A DNA stretch of 64,000 bases from an uncultured Flavobacteriaceae bacterium (GTDB taxonomy: Bacteria > Bacteroidota > Bacteroidia > Flavobacteriales > Flavobacteriaceae): assembly GCA_947486785.1 (NCBI GenBank), contig CANKUU010000016.1, positions 1-64,000 on the forward strand, given 5' to 3'. The notes below the pieces were generated by a model. It worked only from the letters and a program-made list of their open reading frames with translations, was not told the origin of the DNA and did not search any database. The position numbers were made by a program, and so were the translations under genes. Positions 18,520 to 28,223 of this stretch are shown in pieces (within the stretch, counting starts at the first letter, position 1; each line of letters starts with the position of its first letter).

Positions 18520-20091
18520 ATGAGCGAAGACCAAAAAAAACAACTCGAACAACAACTCTGGAATATAGCCAATACACTAAGAGGAAAAATGAATGCGGAC
18601 GAGTTTAGAGATTATATTTTAGGCTTCATTTTCTACAAATATCTGTCTGAAAAAATGAATATTTATGCCAATAATATTCTAAAACCAGACGGAATACTTT
18701 TTACCTCCATAAAAGAAGATACCGAAAACGGAAAAGAATACATTGAAGCCATCAAAGAAGAAGCCGTTGAAAAACTAGGTTACTTCTTAAAACCTAGCGA
18801 ATTGTTTAGCCAAGTAGCAAAAAGAGGAAATAGTGATGTAGAAGGTATTTCTAACTTCATCTTAGAAGATTTACAAAAAATTCTTACCAATATCCAACTC
18901 AGTACAATGGGAACGGAAAGCGAAGAAGATTTTGACAATCTGTTTGAAGATATGGATTTAAACTCTACCAAACTAGGGAAATCACCAGAAGCAAGAAATG
19001 AAATAATTGCAAAAGTGCTATCACACTTAGACAAAATTGATTTCAAACTTGAAAATACAGAAATTGATGTTTTAGGAGATGCTTACGAATACCTAATCGG
19101 GCAGTTTGCAAGTGGAGCAGGAAAAAAAGCAGGAGAATTTTACACCCCACAAGAAGTAAGTAAAGTTTTAGCTAAATTAGTGACCACAGGAAAAACAAAA
19201 CTGAAATCGGTTTACGACCCAACCTGTGGTTCGGGGTCATTGTTATTGCGTGTGGCAAAAGAAGTAGAAAGTGTAACCAACTTTTACGGACAAGAACTAA
19301 ACCGTACCACGTATAACTTGGCGAGAATGAATATGATATTGCACGATATTCATTACCGAAAGTTTGATATAAAACAAGAAGACACCTTAGAACACCCACA
19401 ACATATTGACCAACGTTTTGAAGCTATTGTAGCCAATCCGCCATTTTCGGCGCAATGGTCTGCAAATCCATTATTTACAAGTGACGATAGATTTAGCCAA
19501 TACGGAAAACTAGCACCAAAAAGTAAAGCCGATTTTGCCTTTGTGCAACATATGATTCATCATTTGGCAGAAAACGGAACTATGGCACTCGTGTTACCTC
19601 ACGGAGCATTGTTTAGAGGTGGAGCAGAACAACACATAAGGAGATACTTAATAGAAGACCGTAATTATTTAGATGCGGTAATTGGTTTGCCTGCCAATAT
19701 ATTTTACGGAACGTCTATTCCTACTTGTATTCTAGTCTTTAAAAAATGTAGAGAAAACCCCGATGATGTTTTGTTTATTGATAGTAGCCAACATTTTGAA
19801 AAGGTAAAAACGCAAAATGTTTTAAGCGAAAACGATATTGAAAAAATAGTAAGTACCTACCAAAAACGAGAAGAAATAGATAAATACGCCTATGTAGCTA
19901 CGCTAGAAGAAATAGCCGAAAACGATTATAATCTAAATATACCAAGATATGTAAACACTTTTGAGGAAGAAGAGCCTGTTGCTATTGCCGAAGTTTCTAA
20001 AACCTTAAAAAACTTAGAAACCAGTATGCAAGAAACAGACAAAGAACTGATGGCATTGTGTAAAGAATTAAATATTGATACCCCTTTTTAA
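18520..20091 (+). CDS. hsdM: type I restriction-modification system methyltransferase subunit (N6-adenine)
   Basis: GEFYTPQEVSKVL, DPTCGSGSLLLRV, ANPPFSAQW; start at MSEDQKKQ preferred over the ORF extension at 18385. Confidence 0.95.
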   Translation: MSEDQKKQLEQQLWNIANTLRGKMNADEFRDYILGFIFYKYLSEKMNIYANNILKPDGILFTSIKEDTENGKEYIEAIKEEAVEKLGYFLKPSELFSQVAKRGNSDVEGISNFILEDLQKILTNIQLSTMGTESEEDFDNLFEDMDLNSTKLGKSPEARNEIIAKVLSHLDKIDFKLENTEIDVLGDAYEYLIGQFASGAGKKAGEFYTPQEVSKVLAKLVTTGKTKLKSVYDPTCGSGSLLLRVAKEVESVTNFYGQELNRTTYNLARMNMILHDIHYRKFDIKQEDTLEHPQHIDQRFEAIVANPPFSAQWSANPLFTSDDRFSQYGKLAPKSKADFAFVQHMIHHLAENGTMALVLPHGALFRGGAEQHIRRYLIEDRNYLDAVIGLPANIFYGTSIPTCILVFKKCRENPDDVLFIDSSQHFEKVKTQNVLSENDIEKIVSTYQKREEIDKYAYVATLEEIAENDYNLNIPRYVNTFEEEEPVAIAEVSKTLKNLETSMQETDKELMALCKELNIDTPF

Positions 20092-21348
20092 ATGATGGAC
20101 AAGCAACATAACAAAACTCGTGTTGAGCAAAGCCGAAGTGTACCAGAGGTTCGCTTTCCTGAGTTTAAGGAGGAATGGATAATTGAGCAATTAGGGAAAC
20201 ATATTAAAAAAACTGACAAGAAGAATAAAGAAAATTTAAACTTACCTGTTTATTCAATTAATAACAAAGAAGGTTTCCTTCCACAATCGGAACAATTTGA
20301 TGGTGTTAACAGTAATGATAGAGGTTTTGATATTAGCATTTATAAAATCATCCAACCCAACACATTTGCTTATAATCCAGCAAGAATTAATGTAGGCTCT
20401 ATTGGATATAGTAACAACTTAGCTGATATTTTAATTAGCTCACTTTATGTTTGTTTTCAAACGGATGGAAAAATTGACGACAATTTTTTATTAGCCTTTT
20501 TAGATACCTACCATTTTAAAACATCTGTTTTAAGATTTCAAGAAGGTGGTGTAAGACAATATTTGTTTTTTGATAATCTCTCCAAAATCAAACTTCCATT
20601 CCCCACCCTAGCCGAACAAAAAAAAATAGCTCATTTTTTTAGCATTATAGACAAAAAAATAACGCAACTACAAGAAAAGAAAACTGCATTAGAATTGTAC
20701 AAAAAAGGAATGATGCAACAAATCTTTAACCAACAAATTAGGTTTAAAGATAGCAATGGACACGATTTTCCTGAGTGGGAAGTGAAGAATTTGGGGAAAA
20801 TAACAACTTTGATAAAAGATGGAACTCACGGAACACATAAAAATTATCCGGAAAGCGAATATTTACTTCTAAGTGCCAAAAATATACATAGTGGGAGAAT
20901 TAATTCTGATTTAGAAGATAGAAGAATTTCAAAAGAAGACTTTGAATCGATATATAAAAATTACAAACTTCAAAAAGATGATATTTTATTAACTATTGTT
21001 GGAACAATTGGTAGAACAGCATTAGTTAAAGAAGATATAACCAAAATTGCATTTCAAAGAAGTGTTGCTTTTTTTAGGTTTGAAAATCAAATATCAAATT
21101 TTATATTTCAATTATTTAATCATGATAAATTTCAAAATGAACTTCAAAGAAGGAAAGTGGTTTCTGCTCAACCAGGAATTTATTTAGGAGATTTAGCAAA
21201 AATAGCTATATCGCTTCCAAGTCTAAAAGAACAAACCAAAATCGCCAATTTCTTATCTAAAATAGATGCTAAAATAAATACGGTAAATACCCAAATAGAA
21301 CACGCCAAAACATACAAAAAAGGTTTATTACAAAAAATGTTTGTGTAA
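20092..21348 (+). CDS. hsdS: type I restriction-modification system specificity subunit
   Basis: Two target-recognition halves with conserved spacers PTLAEQKKIAHFFSIIDKKI and PSLKEQTKIANFLSKIDAKI; abuts hsdM. Confidence 0.93.
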   Translation: MMDKQHNKTRVEQSRSVPEVRFPEFKEEWIIEQLGKHIKKTDKKNKENLNLPVYSINNKEGFLPQSEQFDGVNSNDRGFDISIYKIIQPNTFAYNPARINVGSIGYSNNLADILISSLYVCFQTDGKIDDNFLLAFLDTYHFKTSVLRFQEGGVRQYLFFDNLSKIKLPFPTLAEQKKIAHFFSIIDKKITQLQEKKTALELYKKGMMQQIFNQQIRFKDSNGHDFPEWEVKNLGKITTLIKDGTHGTHKNYPESEYLLLSAKNIHSGRINSDLEDRRISKEDFESIYKNYKLQKDDILLTIVGTIGRTALVKEDITKIAFQRSVAFFRFENQISNFIFQLFNHDKFQNELQRRKVVSAQPGIYLGDLAKIAISLPSLKEQTKIANFLSKIDAKINTVNTQIEHAKTYKKGLLQKMFV

Positions 21349-21355
21349 AAACACA

Positions 21356-22105
21356 ATGGAAAAATTTAAAAATAAATACCGCATACAATCGCACCGCAAA
21401 CCCAATTGGGATTATTCGGCAGATGCCTTTTATTTTTTAACCATTAATACCCAAAACAGAATATGTAATTTAGGTGAAATTGTAAATACAGACGGTCGTG
21501 CGTTAATACAATTATCCGATTATGGTAAAATTGTTGAAACAGAATGGCACAAATCGTTCAAAATACGAAATGAATTGATTTTACACCAATTTGTAATAAT
21601 GCCCAATCATTTACACGCCATTGTAGAAATATATACGCCCACAACCACGTGTAACGTGAATGATGCGTTGTCCGTAAATGACGGGTCATCGGTAGAGACG
21701 CACGGCCGTGCGTCTCTACGGCACAAAATTCCACCCAACGAACCAATTTCACCCAACGAACCAATTTCACCCAACGAACCAATTTCACCCAACCAAAACA
21801 TTTCACAAAACAATTCCGACACATCAATTAATTCAAAATTATTATCCATAAAACCGAACCGCCCTATTCGATTACCAAAATCAATTTCTTCATTTATTGC
21901 TGGATTCAAATCTGCGGTAAATACCAAAATTGACGATTATATCGATGATCAAAAATTGTCTGTTCCGAAATACAATCGGGACAACCATTTTTTTCAACCA
22001 AATTATCACGACCATATTATTAGAAATGATTTTGAATATCAAAACATTTCAAAATACATTATTAACAATCCTGCCAATTGGAATAACGATTCATTAAATG
22101 TCTAA
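21356..22105 (+). CDS. REP-associated tyrosine transposase (RAYT, Y1/IS200-like)
   Basis: YFLTINTQNR, HQFVIMPNHLHAIVEI (HUH-type), C-terminal NHFFQPNYHDHIIRNDFEYQNISKYIINNPANW; ATG 21356 preferred over TTG 21341. Confidence 0.88.
   Translation: MEKFKNKYRIQSHRKPNWDYSADAFYFLTINTQNRICNLGEIVNTDGRALIQLSDYGKIVETEWHKSFKIRNELILHQFVIMPNHLHAIVEIYTPTTTCNVNDALSVNDGSSVETHGRASLRHKIPPNEPISPNEPISPNEPISPNQNISQNNSDTSINSKLLSIKPNRPIRLPKSISSFIAGFKSAVNTKIDDYIDDQKLSVPKYNRDNHFFQPNYHDHIIRNDFEYQNISKYIINNPANWNNDSLNV
21692..21719. repeat. Perfect 28-nt REP-like palindrome GTAGAGACGCACGG/CCGTGCGTCTCTAC
   Basis: Direct reading; lies inside the RAYT coding sequence. Confidence 0.95.
21733..21804 (+). repeat. Tandem repeat, 18-bp unit ACCCAACGAACCAATTTC (three exact copies plus one degenerate)
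   Basis: Direct reading; encodes PNEPIS-PNEPIS-PNEPIS-PNQNIS in the RAYT frame. Confidence 0.95.
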
Positions 22106-24953
22106 ACAACCCGAACAAGTCTTAGAAAACCAATTAGTTGCCCAACTGCAAAAATTGAAATACGAAAAAGTAATCATCAAAGATGAAAACGCTTTAACGG
22201 CTAACCTAAAAACGCAGTTAGAAAAGCATAATAATATTACGTTTTCAGACAAAGAATTTGAGCGTGTTTTAAACATATTGAGCAAAGGTTCTGTTTTTGA
22301 AAAAGCAAAAACACTACGTGCCAAACAACACATAGAACGAGATAATGGCGACAACCTATATTTTGAGTTTTTAAACACAGATTTTTGGTGTCAAAACCAG
22401 TTTCAAGTAACCCACCAAGTTACTATGGAAGGTAGTTATAAAAACCGCTATGATGTTACGTTGCTCATTAATGGTTTGCCATTGGTACAAATAGAATTAA
22501 AGCGTAGAGGTTTGGAAATGAAAGAAGCCTTTAACCAAATAAATCGTTATCAAAGGCATTCGTTTGGTGCAAAATCGGCTTTGTTTCAATATGTTCAAAT
22601 ATTCATTATTAGCAATGGTGTAAATACAAAGTATTATGCCAATAACAGAGACCAAGATTTTAAACAAACATTTTATTGGACAGACAAAGACAATAAACGT
22701 CAAACCAATATTTTAAATGGTTTTACGAGCGATTTTTTAGAGCCTTGTCATATTTCAAAAATGATAAGCAAGTACATTGTACTTAACGAAACGCATAAAA
22801 TATTAATGGTGCTTCGTCCGTATCAATTTTACGCAGTAGAAAATCTAGTAAACCAAGTAGAAAATTCAAACAACAACGCATACATTTGGCACACCACGGG
22901 TTCGGGTAAAACCTTAACTTCTTTTAAGGCAAGCCAGATTATTATGAATATGCCACAGGTTAAAAAAGTGGTATTCGTGGTAGATAGAAAAGATTTAGAT
23001 TACCAAACCACCAAAGAGTTTAATAGTTTTAGCAAAGGCAGTATTGACGGAACAGACAATACCAAAGCCTTAGTAAAACAATTTTCGGACGATACCAAAC
23101 TAATTGTAACTACCATTCAAAAACTAAATACAGCAATAAGCAAAGACAAGTATTTAGCCAAAATGGGTGCGAGTCGCACAGACAAATTAGTTTTCATTTT
23201 TGATGAGTGTCACCGTTCGCAGTTTGGGGAAACACATAATAGAATAAAAGCCTTCTTTGAAAATAGTCAGATGTTTGGTTTTACAGGAACACCTATTTTT
23301 AAGGATAATGCGGTAAAAAACGAATTAGGAAAACGAACAACCAAAGAACTATTTGGCGAGTGTTTGCACAAATACGTCATTACAGATGCCATAAAAGATG
23401 AAAACGTACTTAAATTTTCGGTAGAATATGTAGGTCGCTACAAACGTGCAGCATCGGCAACTGAAATAGATATTGAAGTAGAAGACATTGATACTAGAGA
23501 ATTAATGGATAGCGAAGCTCGTTTAGAAAAAATTACCGATTATATCATTGCCAATCACAAGGGAAAAACACGCCAAAAAGAATTTACAGGAATGTTTGCG
23601 GTAAGTGGTGTAAAAAACTTGATAAAGTATTACGATTTATTTCAAAAGAAAAAAGAAGAAGGCAAACACAATTTAAAAATTGCCACTATTTTTAGTTATG
23701 TAGCCAATGAAGAAGATGCAGATGCTAACGGATTTATTCCAGACGAAGTATCTGTGGTAGAAGAAGCACCTGCATTGTATGGGATGAATGCACATTCTAG
23801 AGATAAATTAGACCAATTTATTAGCGATTACAACACCATGTTTGGCACTAAGTTTTCTACCAAAGACAGCCAATCATTTTACAATTATTACAATGATATT
23901 TCTAAAAAAGTAAAAGAACGTAAAATTGATATTTTACTGGTAGTCAATATGTTTTTAACAGGTTTTGACAGTCCGCCATTAAATACTTTGTATGTAGATA
24001 AAAACTTAAAATACCACGGTTTAATACAAGCGTATTCAAGAACAAACAGAATACTTAACGAACAAAAATCACAAGGAAATATTGTTGTTTTTAGAAACTT
24101 AAAAAAAGCAACAGATGAAGCCATAACCTTGTTTAGCAATAAAGAAGCGATTGAAGAAATCATAATGGAACCTTATGTTGATTATGTTTCAAAATTCAAC
24201 AACTCTTTTATTGAACTCATAAAAATCACTCCAACTGTAAATAGTGTAAACGATTTAGTTAGTGAAGATGACGAATTGGCTTTTATCAAGGCTTTCCGTC
24301 AATTAATGCGTATTAAAAACATTCTAAATGCTTTTTCAGATTTTAAGTGGGAAGATTTAGCAATGAACGAGCAACTTTTTGAAGATTACAAAAGCAAGTA
24401 TTTGGACTTGTGGCAAAAAGTTAAAAGCGATACCGAAAAAGAAAAAGTTTCTATATTAGAAGATGTAGATTTTGAATTGGAGTTAATTCACCGAGACGAA
24501 ATCAATGTAAACTACATAATTCAGTTATTGATTAAATTAAAATCGGACACACAAAAAGATGCAACCAAAACAGAACAGGAAATCAATAACCTACTGAACA
24601 CAGAAGTTAACCTAAGAAGTAAACGAGAATTGATTCAGCAATTTATAGACGAGAATCTTCCAAAAATAGTGGATACAGACAATATTCCAGAAGCATTTGA
24701 AGTGTATTGGAATGAGGAACAAAAGAAAGCGTTTAAGAAACTAACAACAGAAGAAAATTTATCAGAAGAAAAAACACAAAAACTAATTGAAAACTATCTG
24801 TATGCAGAACGTGAACCTTTGAGAGATGAAGTGTTGGACTTGATAGAAGGCGAAAAACCAAGCGTATTAAAACGAAAGAAATTAGGAGATAAAATCCTCA
24901 AACAGATTGTCGAATTTGTAGATACATTTATAAACGGAATAATAGGAAACTAG
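22098..24953 (+). CDS. hsdR: type I restriction enzyme R subunit
   Basis: HTTGSGKTLTSFKASQ, FDECHRSQFG, FTGTPIF, LVQIELKRRG nuclease motif; start overlaps RAYT stop by 8 nt (ATGTCTAA). Confidence 0.95.
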   Translation: MSKQPEQVLENQLVAQLQKLKYEKVIIKDENALTANLKTQLEKHNNITFSDKEFERVLNILSKGSVFEKAKTLRAKQHIERDNGDNLYFEFLNTDFWCQNQFQVTHQVTMEGSYKNRYDVTLLINGLPLVQIELKRRGLEMKEAFNQINRYQRHSFGAKSALFQYVQIFIISNGVNTKYYANNRDQDFKQTFYWTDKDNKRQTNILNGFTSDFLEPCHISKMISKYIVLNETHKILMVLRPYQFYAVENLVNQVENSNNNAYIWHTTGSGKTLTSFKASQIIMNMPQVKKVVFVVDRKDLDYQTTKEFNSFSKGSIDGTDNTKALVKQFSDDTKLIVTTIQKLNTAISKDKYLAKMGASRTDKLVFIFDECHRSQFGETHNRIKAFFENSQMFGFTGTPIFKDNAVKNELGKRTTKELFGECLHKYVITDAIKDENVLKFSVEYVGRYKRAASATEIDIEVEDIDTRELMDSEARLEKITDYIIANHKGKTRQKEFTGMFAVSGVKNLIKYYDLFQKKKEEGKHNLKIATIFSYVANEEDADANGFIPDEVSVVEEAPALYGMNAHSRDKLDQFISDYNTMFGTKFSTKDSQSFYNYYNDISKKVKERKIDILLVVNMFLTGFDSPPLNTLYVDKNLKYHGLIQAYSRTNRILNEQKSQGNIVVFRNLKKATDEAITLFSNKEAIEEIIMEPYVDYVSKFNNSFIELIKITPTVNSVNDLVSEDDELAFIKAFRQLMRIKNILNAFSDFKWEDLAMNEQLFEDYKSKYLDLWQKVKSDTEKEKVSILEDVDFELELIHRDEINVNYIIQLLIKLKSDTQKDATKTEQEINNLLNTEVNLRSKRELIQQFIDENLPKIVDTDNIPEAFEVYWNEEQKKAFKKLTTEENLSEEKTQKLIENYLYAEREPLRDEVLDLIEGEKPSVLKRKKLGDKILKQIVEFVDTFINGIIGN

Positions 24954-25117
24954 CGGAATGTTGTCTTATAGCAATTATGTTGGAAGTAGTGTAACCAATT
25001 TTAGGTTTACTAAAATTAAAACTTAAAATAATAAAAAAGAAGAATTTTTGTATCACTTCATAAAGTCTACGCATTGCTTAAAAAAATAGCTTACTTTAAT
25101 TTGCAAAAAGAGAGGTT

Positions 25118-25993
25118 TTACTTTTTTGATTTAGTAAATCCGAAGCATAATTGTTTAAAAAAACTAGTTGGCATCATTTTGTCTCCCTCAAAACCTAAGG
25201 GTATTGTACCACTTTCTTCTGGAATATAGTTGGTTTTAAAAATATAGTCCCATAGGCTTAGGCTAATGCCAAAATTAACTCCCTTACGACCTTCGGGCAA
25301 TTTGTAAGCGTGGTGGTATAAATGCATTACCGGATTATTAAAAACATACTTAAGAGCGCCCCATGTAATTTTTATGTTTGCATGATTAAAATGGCCTATT
25401 GCAATAGCAACAAAATGCACAATATAAGCTTGTTCGGGTTCAAAACCACCTAAAATCATAATTCCGAATGTCTTTAGCGGTTTGTACAAGATATTTTCCA
25501 TCCAATGATAGCGTAAATGTGCTGCAAAGCCCATTTCTTTAACCGAATGGTGTACTTTATGAAATTTCCAAAGAAACTCATAGCGATGAAGAAGAATATG
25601 CGTAAACCATTGAACAAAATCTAGAACTACAAAGAAAATTAAAAGTTGAAGCCAATTAGAAAAAGTTGCCAAATCTATTATCGCTAGTGATTTTGATGAA
25701 ATACCTAATTCTAAAAAGAGCAATTTTAGAATATCATAAACCCCGCTAATTACAATAGAAAAGATGAAAAAATTAAAAAACATATAAAATGTATCTAACC
25801 AAAAATCTTTTCTGAAGACAGATTGATCTTTTCGCCACGGAAAAATTATTTCTAATCCCCACACAAAAAGCGACAAAAAAATTAGACCCCAAAAGTAGTT
25901 CGAATACCATGGCACTTCAAAAACTATAGATCTATAAGTCCAGTTTAAGCTTCCTAAAAAAGAATTTATAAAGACCTCAAGATATTTTTCCAT
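25118..25993 (-). CDS. sterol desaturase/fatty acid hydroxylase family protein
   Basis: Histidine boxes HILLHR, HKVHHS, HLYHHAY. Confidence 0.88.
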   Translation of the reverse strand: MEKYLEVFINSFLGSLNWTYRSIVFEVPWYSNYFWGLIFLSLFVWGLEIIFPWRKDQSVFRKDFWLDTFYMFFNFFIFSIVISGVYDILKLLFLELGISSKSLAIIDLATFSNWLQLLIFFVVLDFVQWFTHILLHRYEFLWKFHKVHHSVKEMGFAAHLRYHWMENILYKPLKTFGIMILGGFEPEQAYIVHFVAIAIGHFNHANIKITWGALKYVFNNPVMHLYHHAYKLPEGRKGVNFGISLSLWDYIFKTNYIPEESGTIPLGFEGDKMMPTSFFKQLCFGFTKSKK

Positions 25994-26006
25994 GACAATA
26001 GGGATA

Positions 26007-26459
26007 TTATTCTTTTAACTCATACCACTCTATGTTAGTCAAGATCTCTCTTCTACCCTTACTAACAGGGGGATAATTTTTAACTAAATAATTGACGATG
26101 ATTTCTTCATTCGCTCCTAAATCCCATAAATTTTGTGTTTTTTGCATCCAATCTATTGTAGAATGCCAACGTTCTTTATTCATTCTATTTTGAATAACTA
26201 GCTGTGCAGAATGGCATGCGGTACAATTCGTAATGGTTTCTTGCATACCTGGGGCTTCTATAAAACCAGTAGCTATATGAATACCATTTTTAATGTCATT
26301 AGTGCTTACAGCATCCTCTTCAAGCGCTTTAAGCTCTTCTTCTTGGTTTAAAAATAGATATACTCCTGCTAAGGACACCAATAAAATTAACGCGCCAATT
26401 ATTAATCTATTACGATAACGACGAGTATCGCTGTTTTTAGACTTTTTTATGTCTTTCAT
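26007..26459 (-). CDS. membrane-anchored monoheme cytochrome c-like protein
   Basis: N-terminal TM segment; CTACH heme site. Confidence 0.8.
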   Translation of the reverse strand: MKDIKKSKNSDTRRYRNRLIIGALILLVSLAGVYLFLNQEEELKALEEDAVSTNDIKNGIHIATGFIEAPGMQETITNCTACHSAQLVIQNRMNKERWHSTIDWMQKTQNLWDLGANEEIIVNYLVKNYPPVSKGRREILTNIEWYELKE

Positions 26460-26800
26460 AATCTATTCATTAAAATTTTAATAGTCCTTTTTATAACTTT
26501 CTATAAACAAAAATATGATTAGGAAAATACGATACAATTATGTTATTAAAATAATCTTGCCTACTTAGGTATGTGAAATTAAATCTACCGCTTCAAATAA
26601 CTAATATATGATGAAACTATTTTAAGTTGACTTAGCTCATCAAATTTATCTTGCACAATCACAATAAATACTCTTGTTTGCACTTTAAATTTGCGTATAA
26701 TTTTATTCAAAATTTTTACCGTAAAAAAACTAATAAAGCTAATTAAAAATTAGGATGATTCCTTTTTTAGCATTTTAAAATTTGTTGCATTAATCATTTG

Positions 26801-28024
26801 TTAGGCCTTAATTTTTACAGCTATTCTATGACATGCATTATTTAAATAACCTTTCGGATTCCAACCCGGTAAAAGCATTGGCTGTGCTTTTTCTTGAGAA
26901 TCTGTAGCTCTTGCCCATACTTCGTAATAGCCTTCTTTAGGGAAATTTATAGTAGCAGAAAAGTGCTGCCATGCCAATCTATTAACTGGTTTATCAAGGG
27001 TGCAATTTTTCCATGTAGCACCAAAGTTTATCGAATATTCCATTTTTGCAACTTCTAATTCACCAGCCCAAGTATGACCTCTAATAACTAATTTCTGCCC
27101 TTTCTTTAAAACTGCGCCCGACCTAGGATAAGTAATTAACGATTTCACAGGCATTGACTCAATAATGCACATATCTTCTGCTGCTATTTTTTGCCCAGGG
27201 GCAACAGGGTGGCATGGTACACGATAAGCCATACCAGTCATTTTTGCCCCATCATGTTCTTTATTACGAATACTTATGCGATTTATCCACTTGCCAGAAA
27301 CTGAAGCAGGCCAACCACCAGCTACCAAACGAAGAGGATAGCCATGAGCAAGGGGAATATCTTCGCCGTTCATTTGAAAAGCGATTAAAGTTTCATCTTG
27401 TAAAGCTTTGGCCATTGGTGCACCGCGTGATATGGGCTCCTTTTTAGGATTTCTACTCAAATGAAGGTCAGCCGCATGATAACCTATATATACTGCATCA
27501 CTTTTAACACCCACATCCTCTAAAATATCACGTAATCTGACTCCTGTCCATTTTGCGCAAGAAACAGCACCAACGGTCCATTGGTTACCTTTTGCAGGTG
27601 GGTCAAACTCACTACGCCCATTTCCACCGCATTCTAAGGTAAGTTGGTAGGTATAATTTTTAAATTTTGTTTTTAATTCATTTAAAGTATATGTTTTTTT
27701 TTGTTCTGCAGATTCTCCATCAATGGTCAAAGTCCATGTAGCAGCATCAATTTTTTGAGGTATAATTCCATTATTACGAATAAACATAAATTTATTAGGG
27801 GTAACTTTATCGTCTAATAAATGAGCCTTTGCCTCAATATTCCAAGGTTTATTATTTAAAACAGACATTCTACTGTCTAGAGAAAACAGTTTAAAAGGAT
27901 CGGGGTTTTCCAAGGCCAATGGTATATATCCCTTAGGTAGATTAGAACCAAAAACAAGTTCTGCTCCAATCACAGAGGACATTGCTGCCAAAGCAGTCTT
28001 TTCGATAAAAAAACGTCTTTTCAT
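26801..28024 (-). CDS. molybdopterin-dependent sulfite oxidase-family oxidoreductase
   Basis: MKRRFFIEKTALAA signal; TLECGGNGR, GAVSCAKWTGVRLRDIL, HGYPLRLVAGGWPASVSGKWI. Confidence 0.88.
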   Translation of the reverse strand: MKRRFFIEKTALAAMSSVIGAELVFGSNLPKGYIPLALENPDPFKLFSLDSRMSVLNNKPWNIEAKAHLLDDKVTPNKFMFIRNNGIIPQKIDAATWTLTIDGESAEQKKTYTLNELKTKFKNYTYQLTLECGGNGRSEFDPPAKGNQWTVGAVSCAKWTGVRLRDILEDVGVKSDAVYIGYHAADLHLSRNPKKEPISRGAPMAKALQDETLIAFQMNGEDIPLAHGYPLRLVAGGWPASVSGKWINRISIRNKEHDGAKMTGMAYRVPCHPVAPGQKIAAEDMCIIESMPVKSLITYPRSGAVLKKGQKLVIRGHTWAGELEVAKMEYSINFGATWKNCTLDKPVNRLAWQHFSATINFPKEGYYEVWARATDSQEKAQPMLLPGWNPKGYLNNACHRIAVKIKA

Positions 28025-28113
28025 ATGCTGTTTTGTTTTAGAAATAGTGAACACAAATTTAAGTTCATTATTGTTAAGTAACCTGTGTTACAAAAGCAAC
28101 AAATTTTAATTTT

Positions 28114-28121
28114 TACCTTTG
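28114..28121 (+). promoter_or_regulatory. Putative -7 element TACCTTTG
   Basis: Matches TAnnTTTG; only 4 nt upstream of the ATG at 28126. Confidence 0.45.
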
Positions 28122-28125
28122 CCTT

Positions 28126-28212
28126 ATGAAGTCAAAGATATTTAAACTTCTTTTGGTATGTCTTATCTGTTTAGCAATTGTTAGTGCAGTTATAACCATA
28201 ATAAATATTTAA
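28126..28212 (+). CDS. 28-aa single-TM small protein MKSKIFKLLLVCLICLAIVSAVITIINI
   Basis: Short complete ORF 11 nt upstream of the DUF2892 gene; below the supplied ORF-track cutoff. Confidence 0.45.
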   Translation: MKSKIFKLLLVCLICLAIVSAVITIINI

Positions 28213-28223
28213 AAAACGAAATT

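Noticed and set aside
21558-21927. Two minus-strand ORFs across the RAYT repeat region
   Set aside because: They are antisense readings of the palindrome and 18-bp repeat; the plus-strand frame carries the recognisable transposase motifs.
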